From assembly GCF_019703515.2 (NCBI RefSeq), contig NC_059346.1:54227501-54291500 (forward strand): a stretch of DNA of 64,000 nucleotides. The letters are read 5' to 3'. Positions 37,696 to 52,600 of the stretch are shown piece after piece (position 1 is the stretch's first letter; the number at the start of each line of letters is the position of its first letter). The notes beneath the pieces were generated by a model. The model ran no database searches, was not told the DNA's origin, and saw only the letters and a list, made by a program, of their open reading frames with translations. Source of the DNA: Myxocyprinus asiaticus (taxonomy: Eukaryota; Chordata; Actinopteri; Cypriniformes; Catostomidae). The translations under genes and the position numbers were made by a program.

Positions 37696-40600
37696 AGACA
37701 GACTTGGCTGCATGCATCGGATAATCACACTCGATCAGCATGTTTTCACTGTGAGTATACGAGTTTTAAACTGATATCGTGGTGCTTTTCTGATAGTTTG
37801 GCTGTCTGTTTCAGAAAACAAACGTGTTATATGCCTGAAAAGATTGTTTGAGTTGCTGTTTGTGTGAATGAAAACCGCATCTGCACCTAATAAGTAGCCG
37901 TAGCTGTGTGCATGGGAAGATTGCGTTTTTAGATGTGATGGCTATGCATATACAGTATAAGCTGTGAACTGTTATAGTGGCACTTTGGTGACAATTAATA
38001 AAATACATTATGTGCTTGAAAAGACTCTGAGTAGCTGTTTGACGAATGACAACCGCTACTAATGTAAACAAATGGCAGCATGCATCGGAGGAAGATCACG
38101 TTTGATGTATTGACTGTGCATATAACAGCTGTAAACTCATTATCGTGGTACTTTGGTGACGAGTTGGATGTATGTATTTAAAATAATCTTATTCTGTGGT
38201 TTAAAAGACTGTATAAGTAACTATTTGAGTGAATATAAATAACAGACGCTTGACCAGTGCTGCCTGTGTCGGCGCAATAGACAATTTGAATCTGGCAGCT
38301 TGCAATGTAACTGGCTGTTGCGGAAACACATGTGTGATGCTACTCTGTGGGCCCCATTATTAAGGGTTAAGATTCCTTCTGCAGCCTCATCCGAAACTCA
38401 GACCGGTCATTCCATCACCCTCATCCTCTGTCCACGATCGACTTCTGCCGAAATTGACTCTATCACTGGAACTCCAGACCATCGGCTCAGCACAATCAAA
38501 GACTTTCTATGAACCAAGCCAAAGGAAATCCAAGCAACGTGCAAGTACAAACCTCCAGACTTTCTCTAAAAGCTGGCATTTTATTATATAATTTGGGTAA
38601 CTCGATCTCAAATCGAGGTGTATTAAATTACGTTTTGATGGTTCATTCAAGGCATGGTCTATAGGGGGGCCTGGGTAGCTCAGCAAGTAAAGATGCTGAC
38701 TACTACACCTGGAGTCACAAGTTCAAATCCAAGGGTTGCTGAGTGACTCCAGTCAGGCTTCCTAAGCAACCAACTGGCCAGTTGCTAGGGTGGGTAGAGT
38801 TACATTGGGTTACATTAGTCTGCATTTGCTTCTTCCCTCTCACTCGCGGCACGCGCAGGAAAATGTCCTCTCGCTAGACAAGCAAACTCAGCAAAGTAGT
38901 TATGAAATCACTTCGGTGGTGCGGGAATTGGATTTCCAAACGTTTGAAAGTCCCTATGGATGTTTTCACATTTGAGTCTTCTTTACATCTGTGCATGCTT
39001 GTACGTTATTTTTCCGCTGAGCAGCCTTTTTCAAGCGCAGGATAGACGCCTCAGGTGAGTCAAGTTCACTGGACCATGTTGTCAAAAAATTTATGCTTTT
39101 GAGTAAGTAGCCTAGAAAATTACTGTTTTAAGCCAATGCCTTAAATCTATGCCATTTAAAAAAAAATGCTGATTAGGGATGAAGGCTATTTTCAACGAGG
39201 TGCCGATTGCTTAACGAGTTAAACTATCTTTTATTCTGTGTGCACGTCATGTTTAGAATACATTAGGTTTGTTTTATTTTAGGCTACATCACAGGCCTAT
39301 TTTTTCTATCCTATAGCTATTTCTTTTTTTACATCGTATCTGTTATTGGTTAACGTTCTTTACCGAACAGCTGTCATATTAGATCAATGGATAATGCACG
39401 ACTGCACGTCGTGAAATACGCACAACTTTTCAGCGCATTTTTTTTCTCTCTCATAGATTTGGCTTAGTCTACCTGTTAATTATTTTCAACAATGTCCTGA
39501 CTGTTTTAATATGTTATGTAACTTTTATTTGGTGATTTCCATTTAGAACAGGCTTTTAGGGTTGCTCTATTGGTCCTGCACTATTCAATTGTTTTCAGTA
39601 AATATGTCTGTTAAATATTTGCTAACGTTGATTCAGTGAATGTGTGTCATGTTCTATATTTAATGTTCAATGATCATAATGCAAGACGAGCACGTCGCAG
39701 ATAAATGCCCCTTTTCAGTGGAATTTAGCATCGGATTTGGAATAGATTAAGTATTTTAAATGGGTCGCATAAACACATTTTTTTTTTTTTTTACTGTTTT
39801 ATGAACATTGGTTTCTTTTTAGACTAGTCAACTTCAAAATTTTCATTTAAACATCAGTGAAATTATTCCTTCCGCACATCCCTAATGATTATAATTATCG
39901 GTCACTTAAAATCTGTTCAGTGCTTAGCTACATGCTTATTAACAGTGTTTTCACTATATTTGAGATTTTAAGATATCGCTGGACAAATAGGTTGATCAGA
40001 CATAAACAGTCATTCTTTTAATATTCCTACTCCTTATACATTCATTACAGATTTAAAACAAGATAAGTTAAAAATCAAGACCATCTGCATCCATTTTATT
40101 ACATGTAGGCCTAAAGTTTATTGCAAAACTATGAAAGTCTAAGGCTTTGTTCACACTGCAGGGAAAATAAGATTTGATCTCAAATCCGATTTTTTAGACT
40201 GACTGTTTAAACTGCAAGTTATATGTGCCCAGATCTAGTTCTTTTCTGTTTAGACTGCTGTCTCTTTTTCTAGCACATCCACATTTGTATGCACACAAAC
40301 TTGCATAGGTTGTGTAGATATTGTCTTTCATGAGGGCAGTATTCAAATATGAACACATTCGTCACAGACAATGGCATAAAAAATGTGAAAGATGGCATGT
40401 TTGTTGCTGCTAGAGCTGATATGATGCCATCTTAGTTGGGGCCCCCTTCCCGTATTGAAACGCTCTAACTGCTCAAATGTCCCATATTCGCGCAAGACAT
40501 TCAGTACCTTATTGCGTTGTGGTGGCTTGCAACCAGTATGAGGTAGCGTACTTTAAAGGCTCCAATATACTCACAGCAAAGTTCGCTCAGAGGCAAAAAG

Positions 40601-43600
40601 AAGTTCGAAACAGCTGAGCAATAGCATACTGTTTGCAAACATTCAGACACCAGCATATCTCACTTTTGGCAGATGTATGAATTGCTTTTTACAGATGACA
40701 AATGAATGAAGCAGCATACCAAACAATAGAGTAAATGGACACTTAAGAGTGTTTGAGTAGATTTGATTCCTTTTGGTGACTTATCCAAAAAAAAAAAAAA
40801 AAAACGAATGACATGTTTTTTGAAAATGTATATACAGTACATTAACGATCGTACAGATGTAGGTAAGTTTGCAACAGCTCGCTAATAACTCTGCATGCTG
40901 GCGTGTTCATGTTGACTGATCTTAACTGACTGAACAATGTAACCAGTCATCTACCAATGATGTCTGTGTGTGTGTGTGTGGGGGGGGTGTTTAGGGATGA
41001 GGTATTCTATAAACTTGTGCTAGATGGATGTCTTTTGCGCAACATTTCTGTGGTAATATTAGCATCTCCCACTGAACGCATTTAAATGTGCTCCTACCTT
41101 AACTGTCAACAAGGGAGAATGGGGGCCCCCTGGAAGTTGGGGGCCCTGAGCTTAAGCCCAGGTAGACCCCTGCATTAATTAGTTGCGCTGCTATTTTTTG
41201 ATTATTAGGATTACACCTTCTCGTTACCCTCGTGATTTCCTCTCCTATTTTCTTTGTGAATTTTGTCTGGTGTTGGTTCGTTCCTCTTGTTCCTCTGTGT
41301 GTTCTGAATCCCATTCTGTCAGGATGCAGCTTGGCTCTCCTGATCGGGTTTTTCCCTAATTTTGCTCTTGTATTTTTGTTTTCTTAATTTATCCATAACT
41401 AAAAAATTATACGTGGAAAAGAGATTTTCGACTGTCTGGGTGTGTTTGGTTCGTAAATGGATCGATTCTTCATCTTGTTAATGATATGATGCATTGAGCA
41501 CTGCTGCAGATCTTATTAAAACCCTCTGGGGTTTGAGGGTGTTTTGGGCCCTGGAGAAGTTTTGAAATGCCTTGACATTTGTGCTTTTTTCAGTTGCTTA
41601 AAAACATATTAATGTCTAAAATCTGATAACACTGTATTCAGCACAAACTGGGCTACAATTTTTTGAGAAAATAACATTTATGCGTGGTTTTTGAAAAAAC
41701 AAAAATTGTAAGTCACTGAAATAAGGCCAAATAACACATACTAAACATTTGTTCACAAGACTTTTGAGGACTGGATCTTGTAGCCTAGAGTTTTTGCTAC
41801 AAAAATGATGTGAAAACCATCCTGATCACTCATTCATACAAAACAATATAGTCATTTAACTTTTGTAAGACACTTTTAGTGTTAGAAAGGCCATATGCGA
41901 GGAGGCGTGGATGATCATGAATGTTGATGTGATTCACACCTGAGGAGACAAAGACCCCTCCCCTGAGAGAGAATGAATGTAAGGAGACTTAATGATTGGA
42001 TGTATTGTTTGTAGCTTATTCACAAAATCAAGTTTAAGTTAAAAGAAGTAATCTGACTATACATTTTCTTTACATAAAGACTTTACTTAAAGACTGTAGA
42101 CCTACACTACCATTTAAAAGTTCTAGATCTGTAAGATTTTTTAATGTTTTTAAAAGAAGTCTCTTCTGCTCACCAAGGCTGCATTTATTTGATCCAATAT
42201 ACAGCAAAAGAGTGATATTGTGAAATATTTTTACAATGTAAAATAACTTTCCTATCTGAATATATTGTAAAATGCAATTTATTCCCGTGATCAAAGCTGA
42301 ATTTTCAGCATCATTACTGCTGTCTTCAGTGTCACATGATCATTCAGAAATCATTCTAATATGCAGATTTTATAATATGGGCATATTTACAGCACATTTT
42401 ACACATTTACACCCAAACAGATATTTGCAAGCACAAGCTTCGTTGATGATAATGAGGCAGCATAAACACTAGTTAAAATATAATCTAAACATTCATATTA
42501 TTTTTATATCCTATTACATATCATATTTATATCATACAGCATACAATTTAAATACCTGCTTTCGACGAAACAACATTTAAATGTAACTAAACTTGCCTAT
42601 TAGGACATATTTCAAATTTCAATACTCTGAATACTGGCTGGCAAGTCTGCTCTTAGATTTACCAGCAATATGTCTCATTTGTGATCAGATTTTTTAAAAG
42701 ATTCGGCCAGACATGCAGTCCACCAACAACATTAGAGCGACAGCAGTGGGAACGCCCACTAGCGACATCAAGCAATTATGTGGCTCTATGCAATTATGTC
42801 ACTGTATGTGTGAATGGGGGTTTAGGGTGCTTACACACTAGAAAAAGCTCCAACGTAGCCTTTGACGCATGGGAATGCCAAAGGTCACATGATGGTTGTA
42901 TGACGGAGCTTCGCTATCGGAAACCCTTGGGTTTTCCCCCTCTGTCCTTCCGACGCACCATCTCCATTGAGATCAATGCATTTGCAGCATTCTCTGATGC
43001 AGCTTAAACTCTGGTGTGCAGGTGACCTAATGGCTGTCAGTCAGCCAAGTAGCCAGCATGAACCAGCATAGAACTCTCTAAGATGGTCATTTCAGCATGT
43101 AGTCAGTTTAATGAATATGTGCACTCACTTCCTTCAAGAAGGTAAGCTTGAGCTGTGCTGTAGGTCTTCTCACTGTTGTTCACATTCTTCATGTTGCAGG
43201 TATCTGGGTCTGGTCTGATATGCAGGAAGAAGTAGTATCTCACATAGGGCTGAAAAACTGTATACAATGAAAGAAAAGTAATATGTTTATGCCACACATT
43301 TTAGCAAATCACTGCTGAATTCTTAAAGGAACAGTTCACCCCAAAATATTGCTGTGAATAAATAAAACTGTATGTCAGCCATATCTACATTACAGCTAAA
43401 ATACATATGGACATTTCATATATATTATGCTAAAAGCAAAGCAAAATATAGTATTATAGCAAACAATTATTTTGGGAAGAATATAAAGGAACATTACTGC
43501 TCTCAGATATCTCAGTTATTTTTCTGTTTGTCTGCTTCATGTAGAATGATCGGAAAGCTGGTCTCTGTCCTTTGGCCCACCACTCTACAGAGTAACACAC

Positions 43601-46600
43601 ACTGGAGATGGAGCTGCTCCATGACAAATTGAAACTGCTATTGCTGGTTATGCTGACACTGAATGGGCCAAACCAATCTAAAAAACAAACAATATACAGT
43701 AGTTTCAATAGCAACTTAGCAAATTCCATTGCCCTTGAAATAATTAGAACCTCGTTGAATTCCAAAGTGCTACAGATCCAAAGTTGATGTACACCTGACA
43801 GCCAGAAGTATGTGGACTAATTAATGGATTTGACAAAGCCCCAAGACAAATCTTCATGCTACATCCTACAGTTACATTCTAGAGAATTGTGTGCTTCTAA
43901 CTTTTGGTGACTGTGAGCCAGACCCAATTGTCCAACATCAGTGCCTGACCTCATTGATGCTATTGTGTCTGAGTGGGATCAAATCCCCAAAGCCATGCTC
44001 CAACAGCTAGTGGAAAGCCTTTTCAGAAGAGTGGAAGCTGCTAGGGAGGACCAACACCCTATTAATGCCAATGGTTTTAAAATATAAACGTTCAACAAGC
44101 ACACAGGTGTCCATACACTGTACATTTGGCCATAAAGTGTATATGTGTAAGCATCTGATATGAGTGTACAGGGTAACCCAAAGTACTCCTGGGTCTGCAA
44201 GTAGTATGCAACTAGGTATGAAAGAAACATACCCCTCCAAACATCCATGTGCTCTATGGCTATACGTGCAGCAGGGGACGATCCAGCACTGTTGAGGGCC
44301 CTGACACTGATGTTGTAGGTGGAGTACGACAGTACCAGTGTGAGTGATAGATCTTTGGTGGTGTAACTGTCCTGATTGCTGCGTTCCCCGGACACTTTCC
44401 GTACAGTCACAATATAGACATTCACAGCATCACTGTTTGCAAACTGGAGGAAAAAGAATCACTCTAGTTAAAAAAAAAAAAACTGTAGAACACACAAGTA
44501 TGGGCTGATGATGTGCGGTGTGACAAAACTCATCTAAAACTCTTAAAGCATCTTAAACTATTTTATTATTATTATTATAATACGTTAAAATTATTATATA
44601 TGCAGTTTTTATAACCTCATATTAACTAAAAGACTAAATGTAATGTTTGTGCTTCTAAAAAAATTGTCACATCGCAGGACCAATTAAAATGAACTAGTGA
44701 AAATAAAAAGGTGATTAAAAAATGGTGAAAAACTTAAAGAAATGGTGACAAGTTACAGGACATAAGTTTACCATTACTTATAAATTTACAAAACTTTGAA
44801 CCCATAATCTTTAAAAAAAGCTCATGGACATGTTGTGTGTCAACTACCCTCGGATGACGTGAAATTATATTGTCAGTACCTCCCATTTCACGATGACTCT
44901 TCTCTGCCCTGCTGATAGGAAATGATCTTGCACATGGTCTTGAATCCCATAGCGAATGGATGGTGCATCTGTGAGTTCTGAGGAGATCATTTTGAAAATA
45001 CAGTGTTCAATTAAACATAACATGTGCAGTGTGTAACTCCTAGCAGCCAAACCCTGAAAGACCAAGAGGTCATGGTTGGTTAGGCTGGTAAGCTAGCCCC
45101 TGCTGTTAGATGCCGTAGCTACACCATCTATATCAGAAATAATTTTCTTTTGTGATGACCATTCAAAAGTAGTCAAGTATTCTAATCAGGGATGTTGATT
45201 TAAAACATTTGTTCAGTGCGATTAATTATAATTAATAATTTTAAATAATTACAAACTGTATATTCCTACCATCGGAGCAATTCAAGCTTAAAGTACCACC
45301 TGTTTTCAGCAGGGGGCAGTAAGCAAAATTCCAGCTTTATTGGCAACACGCAGCTGTACAGACAACAAACCACACTCAGGTTTGCTTGACACTAGCAACA
45401 GCACATGTCAGATGAGAACGTGTTCTTGCGTTCAAACACAGCAGGATGAAGCACAACCTAAAACAATCTAAAAACGCTGTGTTTATGACACAACACAACC
45501 AAAGTGCGATGCTCCAAAAGTGTCTGTCTGAAGCACATGTAATGCATTATATTTATAATTATTTATTAATTATATAGTGAATTATTGTTATTTAGGGGTC
45601 TTTTTTTTTTAGCAAATATATATATATATACAGTATGTGATTAATTAGATTAATGAATCAGCATATCAATTAATTAATTTAATTATCTATTGACAGCCCT
45701 AATTCTAACTAAATTAATTATTGCAAGTGTAATGGGAGCCAGCTGGTACGTGATAGCTGTGCAGTATGTGTAAACTGGTTCGAATACCGCTCGGAGCAGG
45801 TCGAGCAGGACCGGTTACAGTGGTGCCGTGACCTGGATGGGAGTGAGGTTTAGGGGGGTGAGAGTAACGGGGGCAAGCTGGTGCATAAAAGCTGTGCAGT
45901 ATGTGTTAACCTCACTACCCTCGCCTCAAGAGGAGCACTAGCGCCTGACGCTAGAGGCTATAGCCTTTAGCCCCCTCCCATGCCGGCCCTCCCACTCGGA
46001 GCATGTCAAGCAGGACTGGTTACACAAGCAACATATACTGTAAATTGTTAATATTTCATTATATTATAGTAGATGTTTTAACAGTGACTTTTTTTAGCAC
46101 TCATAAAAGTGTATAATTGACTTATATTTGGTAGTTTATAGTGAATGGTTTCGGACTGTGCTCATTCTTGTGATGCCATCAGTCAATGAGTGTTGTCATG
46201 ACATTATTTTTATGTGACTCCAGAGTAATTGTCATTGTCGGCTCAGGTGATTGGCAAAAATAAAAAACGAGCCCATCAGCAAACATTGGATTACAAAATC
46301 GTAAACTCCTGGGTGGTGCAGGTGCCAGTTGAGCAACTGCCATTGAAATTAATGGGAATTACTCTTTCCATGTATTATAGAGCTGCTTGGTCAAAACAAT
46401 GGCATATGTGTTTGAAACTTCATTATTATAAAGTCATTATTTTTGCAATTCTGTTTGGTGCTACAGAATTTACACACTACACCTTTATAGCAAAAGTGCA
46501 CATATGTACAATAACTAATACAGTAACTTTTATTTAGCAACTTTGGAACCCCCCGGTCCTCAACTTACCCTGTGGGACAGTGATGACCTCACTGAGAGGA

Positions 46601-49600
46601 CACTGTGGGCACTCTGAGGTGGTAACGCACCATATTTGCATCTCATAAGACAGAGAAGACGTCAGATTCCTTACAACACATTCCCTGTTATTTTTAGACA
46701 TTTGCTACAGTGGAAAGGGGAACAAAATTAAGAGGAAAATGCAAATAGGTGTAAGCAAGAGTACATTTGCTTCACTGTTGTCAACTGGGCTCCTGTAGCA
46801 TTTTGAACACATTTTGATGGTCATAGACTTGACCAGTTAATGTCAGTATGTGCTTAACCAAACTACACTCTTGTTGTTTCACACTGTGGCAGCCCACAAC
46901 ACCACCACTCCATTCTGTATCAAAAAATCCACTCTCCACTAAATTGCACAGCACTCATCTAGTGTGCTACAAAACTGATCCTGCTATATTGTGCACTGTA
47001 TAGTGTTTCCTACAGAAATTCTGTTTTTACATTTTAAATTGGAAACATTTTAATATTTTTCATTGATTAAAAAAATAAAATAAAAAATAAACAAGTGAAC
47101 AACAACTGTAATGACTGATTTACGTTTCACAAAACTCAAAGTTTTCTAATTTCTAGTCCGACAGGACTAAAATTAAAGACTTGTGGTTCTGTAAGTGAGT
47201 CAGATGTTAACTTAGTAACCTCTCGAATTCAGTGAGTTCATCCAGTAAAGGATTCATCAGACTGATTCCATTTGATAACTCGTGAGTTGCTAAGTCGTTT
47301 GGAGCAATACATATTCAAAGAACCGGCTTGTGGCCCCTTCTGGGTAGTCAGTCTTCAACCTTTGGCTTACAAGCTCCAGGACCTCATGTATAAATGCTGC
47401 ACATGTTCAAAATGATCAAAAAGCAAATACTATATTTCCCACTCCCTCTCAGGATTTATATTCAATAATTTTGAAGTGAAAATGTGTGCTCCGTCACACA
47501 CTCTCTGGACTACGCAAACACATTTTTACTGATGTGTGCGACTCCAGTGGCCAGGTACAATAACTGAATTAGGGATGCATGATATATCGGCCGCCTATAT
47601 ATTATTGGCTGATAACCGGAAAAATCTAAAAATTAACGTGCCGATAATGGAATTATTTGCAATATATGGATGACACAGTGTGTTTTGTATGGTAAGGAAA
47701 AACAATACACCCTAATAAAGGTAAAAAATATAAATAAAAAAAAATGCCAATGAAAATAATTTCCAGGGGGTTAATATTTAATTTCTGACACTGCTCTATG
47801 ACTTTTAATAAAACTTATACAGTTTAACATTACACTGCATCACGATGGTTTGCAATGGCCTACAACTGTTTTTAGTGAATAAATAAAGCAAGGAGGCCAA
47901 ATGATCATACTGTATCCTTACTGTAAATCAAGTGCATTCTGAGATACTCCAGAGAAACTGCAGGGTGTTGTTAATTACATTTACCTCATTCCACCAGGTA
48001 GTGTTGAACTCTCTAAACACTACAGAGAATTGTTTGATATATCTGCTCTCATCTCCCCAGTCCGCCTCAACAAACAGATGTCCTGATCTTCTTTTGAAAG
48101 CTACTTTTGAAGGAGGACCGCACAATGCTGAGTTAAAAGAAAAAACAGAATTGCACATCTCAATGTAGAATCACATAGGTTAATCCTATACCTGAATTTC
48201 TGTGTTGTAGGGACTGACAGCCTCAGTCACCATTCAGTTTCAGAGGATGTAAAATGACAGTGTATGGTGACTGAGGTAACTAACATTTTGCCCAACATCT
48301 ACCTTTGTGTTCCACAGATGAAAGAAAGTCAAACAGGTTGGAAATCACATAAAGGAGTGAATGATAACGGAATTGTCATTTTTTGGAGAACTATCCCTTT
48401 AAGATAATTGTATTTACAGTTTTTTGGCAGTTTATAAGTGTAATGTTGATGAACATACCCATCTGTGATGGAGTACCACTGAACTCTTTGTAGGTGCAGC
48501 TCTTATGATCCTTACTTGTCGCAGTAACGTGAGCTGTCATATTGTATCTACTTATCACATAGAATCCATCTGAGGTCACAATCGAGTTCTTGATTCTCGA
48601 CTTCTGATTTACCGTCATACATTTCCAGCTCCTCCTACACAAACAAAACAGTGTGGATTGTCTGAAATAATTCTAAATTCTTTTCATTCTCTTAATTTTT
48701 TAACTTGATATTAAATAGTATTAACAATAAAAAAGCTTAAGAAAGCTTAACGACAGACTGTGATCTGAATTAATTTGGAAATCATCAGTGTTCACTCACT
48801 GATGTGTGTAGAGTGTGTATGACATTGAATTGTCTCTTCCATGTTTCCACTCACAGATGTACTCACGATTAGTTCTCCTATATTTTATAAAGCATGTAAA
48901 ATCACGGACTCCTGAGAAATGAAATAATCACAGAAATTTAAAAAACTATGTACTGAAAAAAAAAAAAAAAAAAAAAAAAACTGTAAACCTTAAATTGTAA
49001 GGCAATGAGTCTGAGAATAATTGAGGGTACAACGTGGCTAATGGCACCCCTTTTTTTTTTTTTTTTTTTTTTTGGTCTCAAAGTGTATTAAAGATTGAAA
49101 CAAATTAAGTATTTTCATTGAATATTGATGTAGCAACATAATGTGCAAACAGAAAAAAAATACCAGATAGTTGTTTCATTAAATTCATTAAAAAAAGGTG
49201 TCGAGGAGGGCTTTTACCCCACACTTCGGGGTTATAGTGATATAGTGTAAATAGGGCAATTGTTATTGGGCAAAATTTGCCAACTTATACAAATACTTGA
49301 GATAGCAAGATGCTTTTTATAAGTAACAAATTAAGATGATGCTTTTTCAATATAACTACTTCAGAAAAGTGTTAACCATTTCCTGTTAATTTCAATCACA
49401 TTTGGCCTTTTTATAACATTACAAGTATTCTAGAGTAAGTATTACTAAGTAATTTTAGAGAAATCCACTTTAGCTTCATAAAGTTGCTACATTTTAAAAG
49501 TTATTAAATGTTACATAAAATTCAACCTTTAGACAATGCATAGTGACATTGTGACAAACAAGTGTTTAGGAAAGTGCTGTGGTAGTTTCTGTTGCTATTT

Positions 49601-52600
49601 AGTGTGCTGGGAGAAAAAAAAAATCAAAAGTTCATTTTTCCCTGGGGGGTCTTTAGCCCCAATACCCTATGAATTTGGTCTAGCCCAGTCCTAAAGAAGA
49701 CAAATATTTGGACACTAAAAGGAATATTACGGGTTCAATACTAGTTAAGCACAATCGACAGTATTTGTAACATAATATTGATTACTACAGTTAATTTTGA
49801 CTCACCCATCCTTTTCTTTAAAAATAAAAAGCAAAAATCAGGGTTACAATGAGGCACTTACAATAGAAGTAAATGAGGCCAATCCATAAACATTAAAATA
49901 CTCACTATTTCAAAAGTATGGTGTGACGAGGAGGAGGGCGTGGCCGGGCCGTGAATCAGCTCATCAGCGGGAGAGCGAGATAAAGGAGAGCCGGAGGCGC
50001 CGATTCGAGAGAGACACGCAGCATGCGTGTCTGTGTCCTTATGTTTTACGTTGTTTTAAGTTCATTTATATCATTAAACTTTATGTTTACTGTTCAGCTG
50101 GTTCCCGCCTCCTCCTTGCCCACCTTTAACTAACAGTTACATCTTAAATATGTATTCTTAATATTACATCATAACTTTCATTTGTTAGAATTTTTCAAAA
50201 TCCTAAAAATGACTGTTTACTTCCAGGTTTACATGAAACATTCAAGATTTTCAATGTGGTCTCAAACTTTTAGGCACTTATTTAAAATATAAATGATGAA
50301 ACCTTTATGAATACATCAATCTACGGAGTAAACAAAAACATCTTTTGCGAAATGGTAATTTCTTACCTTCTGTGTTGTTACATTTTGTTTTTAACAAGCC
50401 CAAGTCCTTCAAGTCACAATTCCCTGTAAAATAACAATGAAAAGTTGCTTGAAGGGGGTTTCTTCATGATTGCAGAGAATGACAGAGGCTCAGGACCCAA
50501 GTGCAGAGTTTAAAAATAAAGGAATATATTAATACAAAAAACAAAGGCAAAAACCAACACAAACTCTCACAAGGGGGAAAAACAAACAATCCACCCTGTA
50601 GGGGAAGACAGCACAACGTGAAGACAGCTTGCGACCCGGGCGCGCAGTGCAAAGCACGCGCAACGCGCATCCGTGGTCACGAGATACAGAGATTATTGAT
50701 GCGAGTGCATGCCACCAAGATGACAAGCGCAATGCACTCACGCCAATACAGGACAAGACATGGAACATGAGTGTTTGGATCCCGACACTAAAACTGAACC
50801 AGACAAAAGGGTCAGCATCCAGACACCATGCTCCAGACATGAAACAAGACTGACCGAAAACACAAGACAGACATGAGACGATAATGCCACGGCGTCCTTG
50901 GCTGGGGGCACTGGCAGTGATAGAAGAACTGCTTTCATGGCTATGAGCGCAGGCAGTGGCTGGGGAATGGCCTCCATGGCCAGGAGCGCTGGCAGCGACT
51001 GGGGAACAGGAGCCCTTCTCCTCCTCCTCTTCCGGGTGGCCGGGAGCACTGCTGTGGGAGCTGCTGTCATGACCGAGGACACTAGCACTGGGAAGGCCGA
51101 GGCTTCAGGCGCTGGCTCTGGGATGGACGAGCTTCAGACGCCGGCTCTGGGACGGACAAAGCTTTGAGAACTGGCTTGTTGGCCGTGGCAGGCGTAGGCG
51201 CTGGCTCGTTGGCTGTGGCAGGTGTGGGCGCTGGCTCGTTGGCCGTGGCAGGCGTGGGCACTGGCAGCAGCAGGGGAATGGCCTCCATGGCTATTGTCAG
51301 CAACTGAGGAGTAGGTGCCCTTCTTCTCCTCTTGTGGGCGATGAGGAGTTCTACTGTTGTGACAGCCTCTGCCTCCTGGCAGTCAGCAACAGGAACGACC
51401 ACCGCCTCCAGACGGTCAACAGTGGTGGGCTCGACCGATGGGCTGGGCTTCCCTCTCCGCTTCCTCCTTTGAGGTGCGGGGGCAATGGCCAAGGCATCCA
51501 CCTCTGTGTGGGGAGTGCCCTCGTCCTCGGGTTGGGATGAGGATGGGAAGTCTCCCGAGGCACCGGCTGTGATAACTTCCTCACATTTAAGGGCTTGCCT
51601 GACTTCTTCGAGAGAGTATTCATCCTCACCCCGTTCTGGGACACAAGATCTAATAGGTTCATTCAGACCTGCCCAGAAAAGATCAATTAGGCAGGTCTGA
51701 TTGTATCCCAGACCCAAGGACAATGACAAAAACTGGGCATATCTCCACACGGACTTGTCCTTCTGCCTTACCCCGTCAGCCTCTTGACATGCTCTGCATG
51801 CTAGTGAGCAGAAGAACCAGTTGAAGAAAAAATAAAACACTCTGCTGGGTCCATCTTGGTCAGTTCATAATGTCACAGTTGCAGAGAATGATAGAGGCTC
51901 AGGACCCAAGCGCAGAGTTTAAAATAAAGGAATTTATGAACGACGTAGGCATACCCACGTGACAATGCTTTCAAAACAGATGTGGGAAAAATGGAGGTGC
52001 ATCATCTCGCTCTCCAAATAAACGCCCTGTCAAGTCGCGGTGCAGAACTCCTCCGTCGCACAAGAAAAACTCAGCAACGGAGGAGATTGGTAAATATTGT
52101 GATGTTCCGTGCTGCAGTCACTGATTTTTGACGTCATTGTGTGTCGCATTAAGACCATTTGAAATCTGATTTGAGCAGCCAGACCATCTGCACTGAGACG
52201 CATCTGAAAAAATCTGATTTAAATTGCATTTGAAACCACCTCCTGATGTGGTTTGAATCAGATTTGGAAAAATTTGATTTCATGTGGTTTTTTGCTGTCC
52301 AGACTATCAAAACTCATCTGGATACAATCTGGATATGCAAAAAATCGGATTTTTAGTGGCAGTCTGAACATAGCCTAATAAACTAATAATGGGCAAACAA
52401 GGAGGTGGGATATGTTGTAAGACAGAGACACACGGCAATACGGAAACAAAACAAAGCCACATGCTCTCACAAGATAACAAAACACCCAAATGGCATGAGC
52501 GTACATGGGCAAGACAATAAGGCAATATACGCCCATGCCAACCGACATCCACGGTCACGAGAGACAGACATAGATTATTGAAAAGGGAGTGCATGCCACC

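Noticed and set aside
50738..51167. Further ORFs around the gag-like frame
   Set aside because: Overlapping shadows in a GC-rich repetitive segment.
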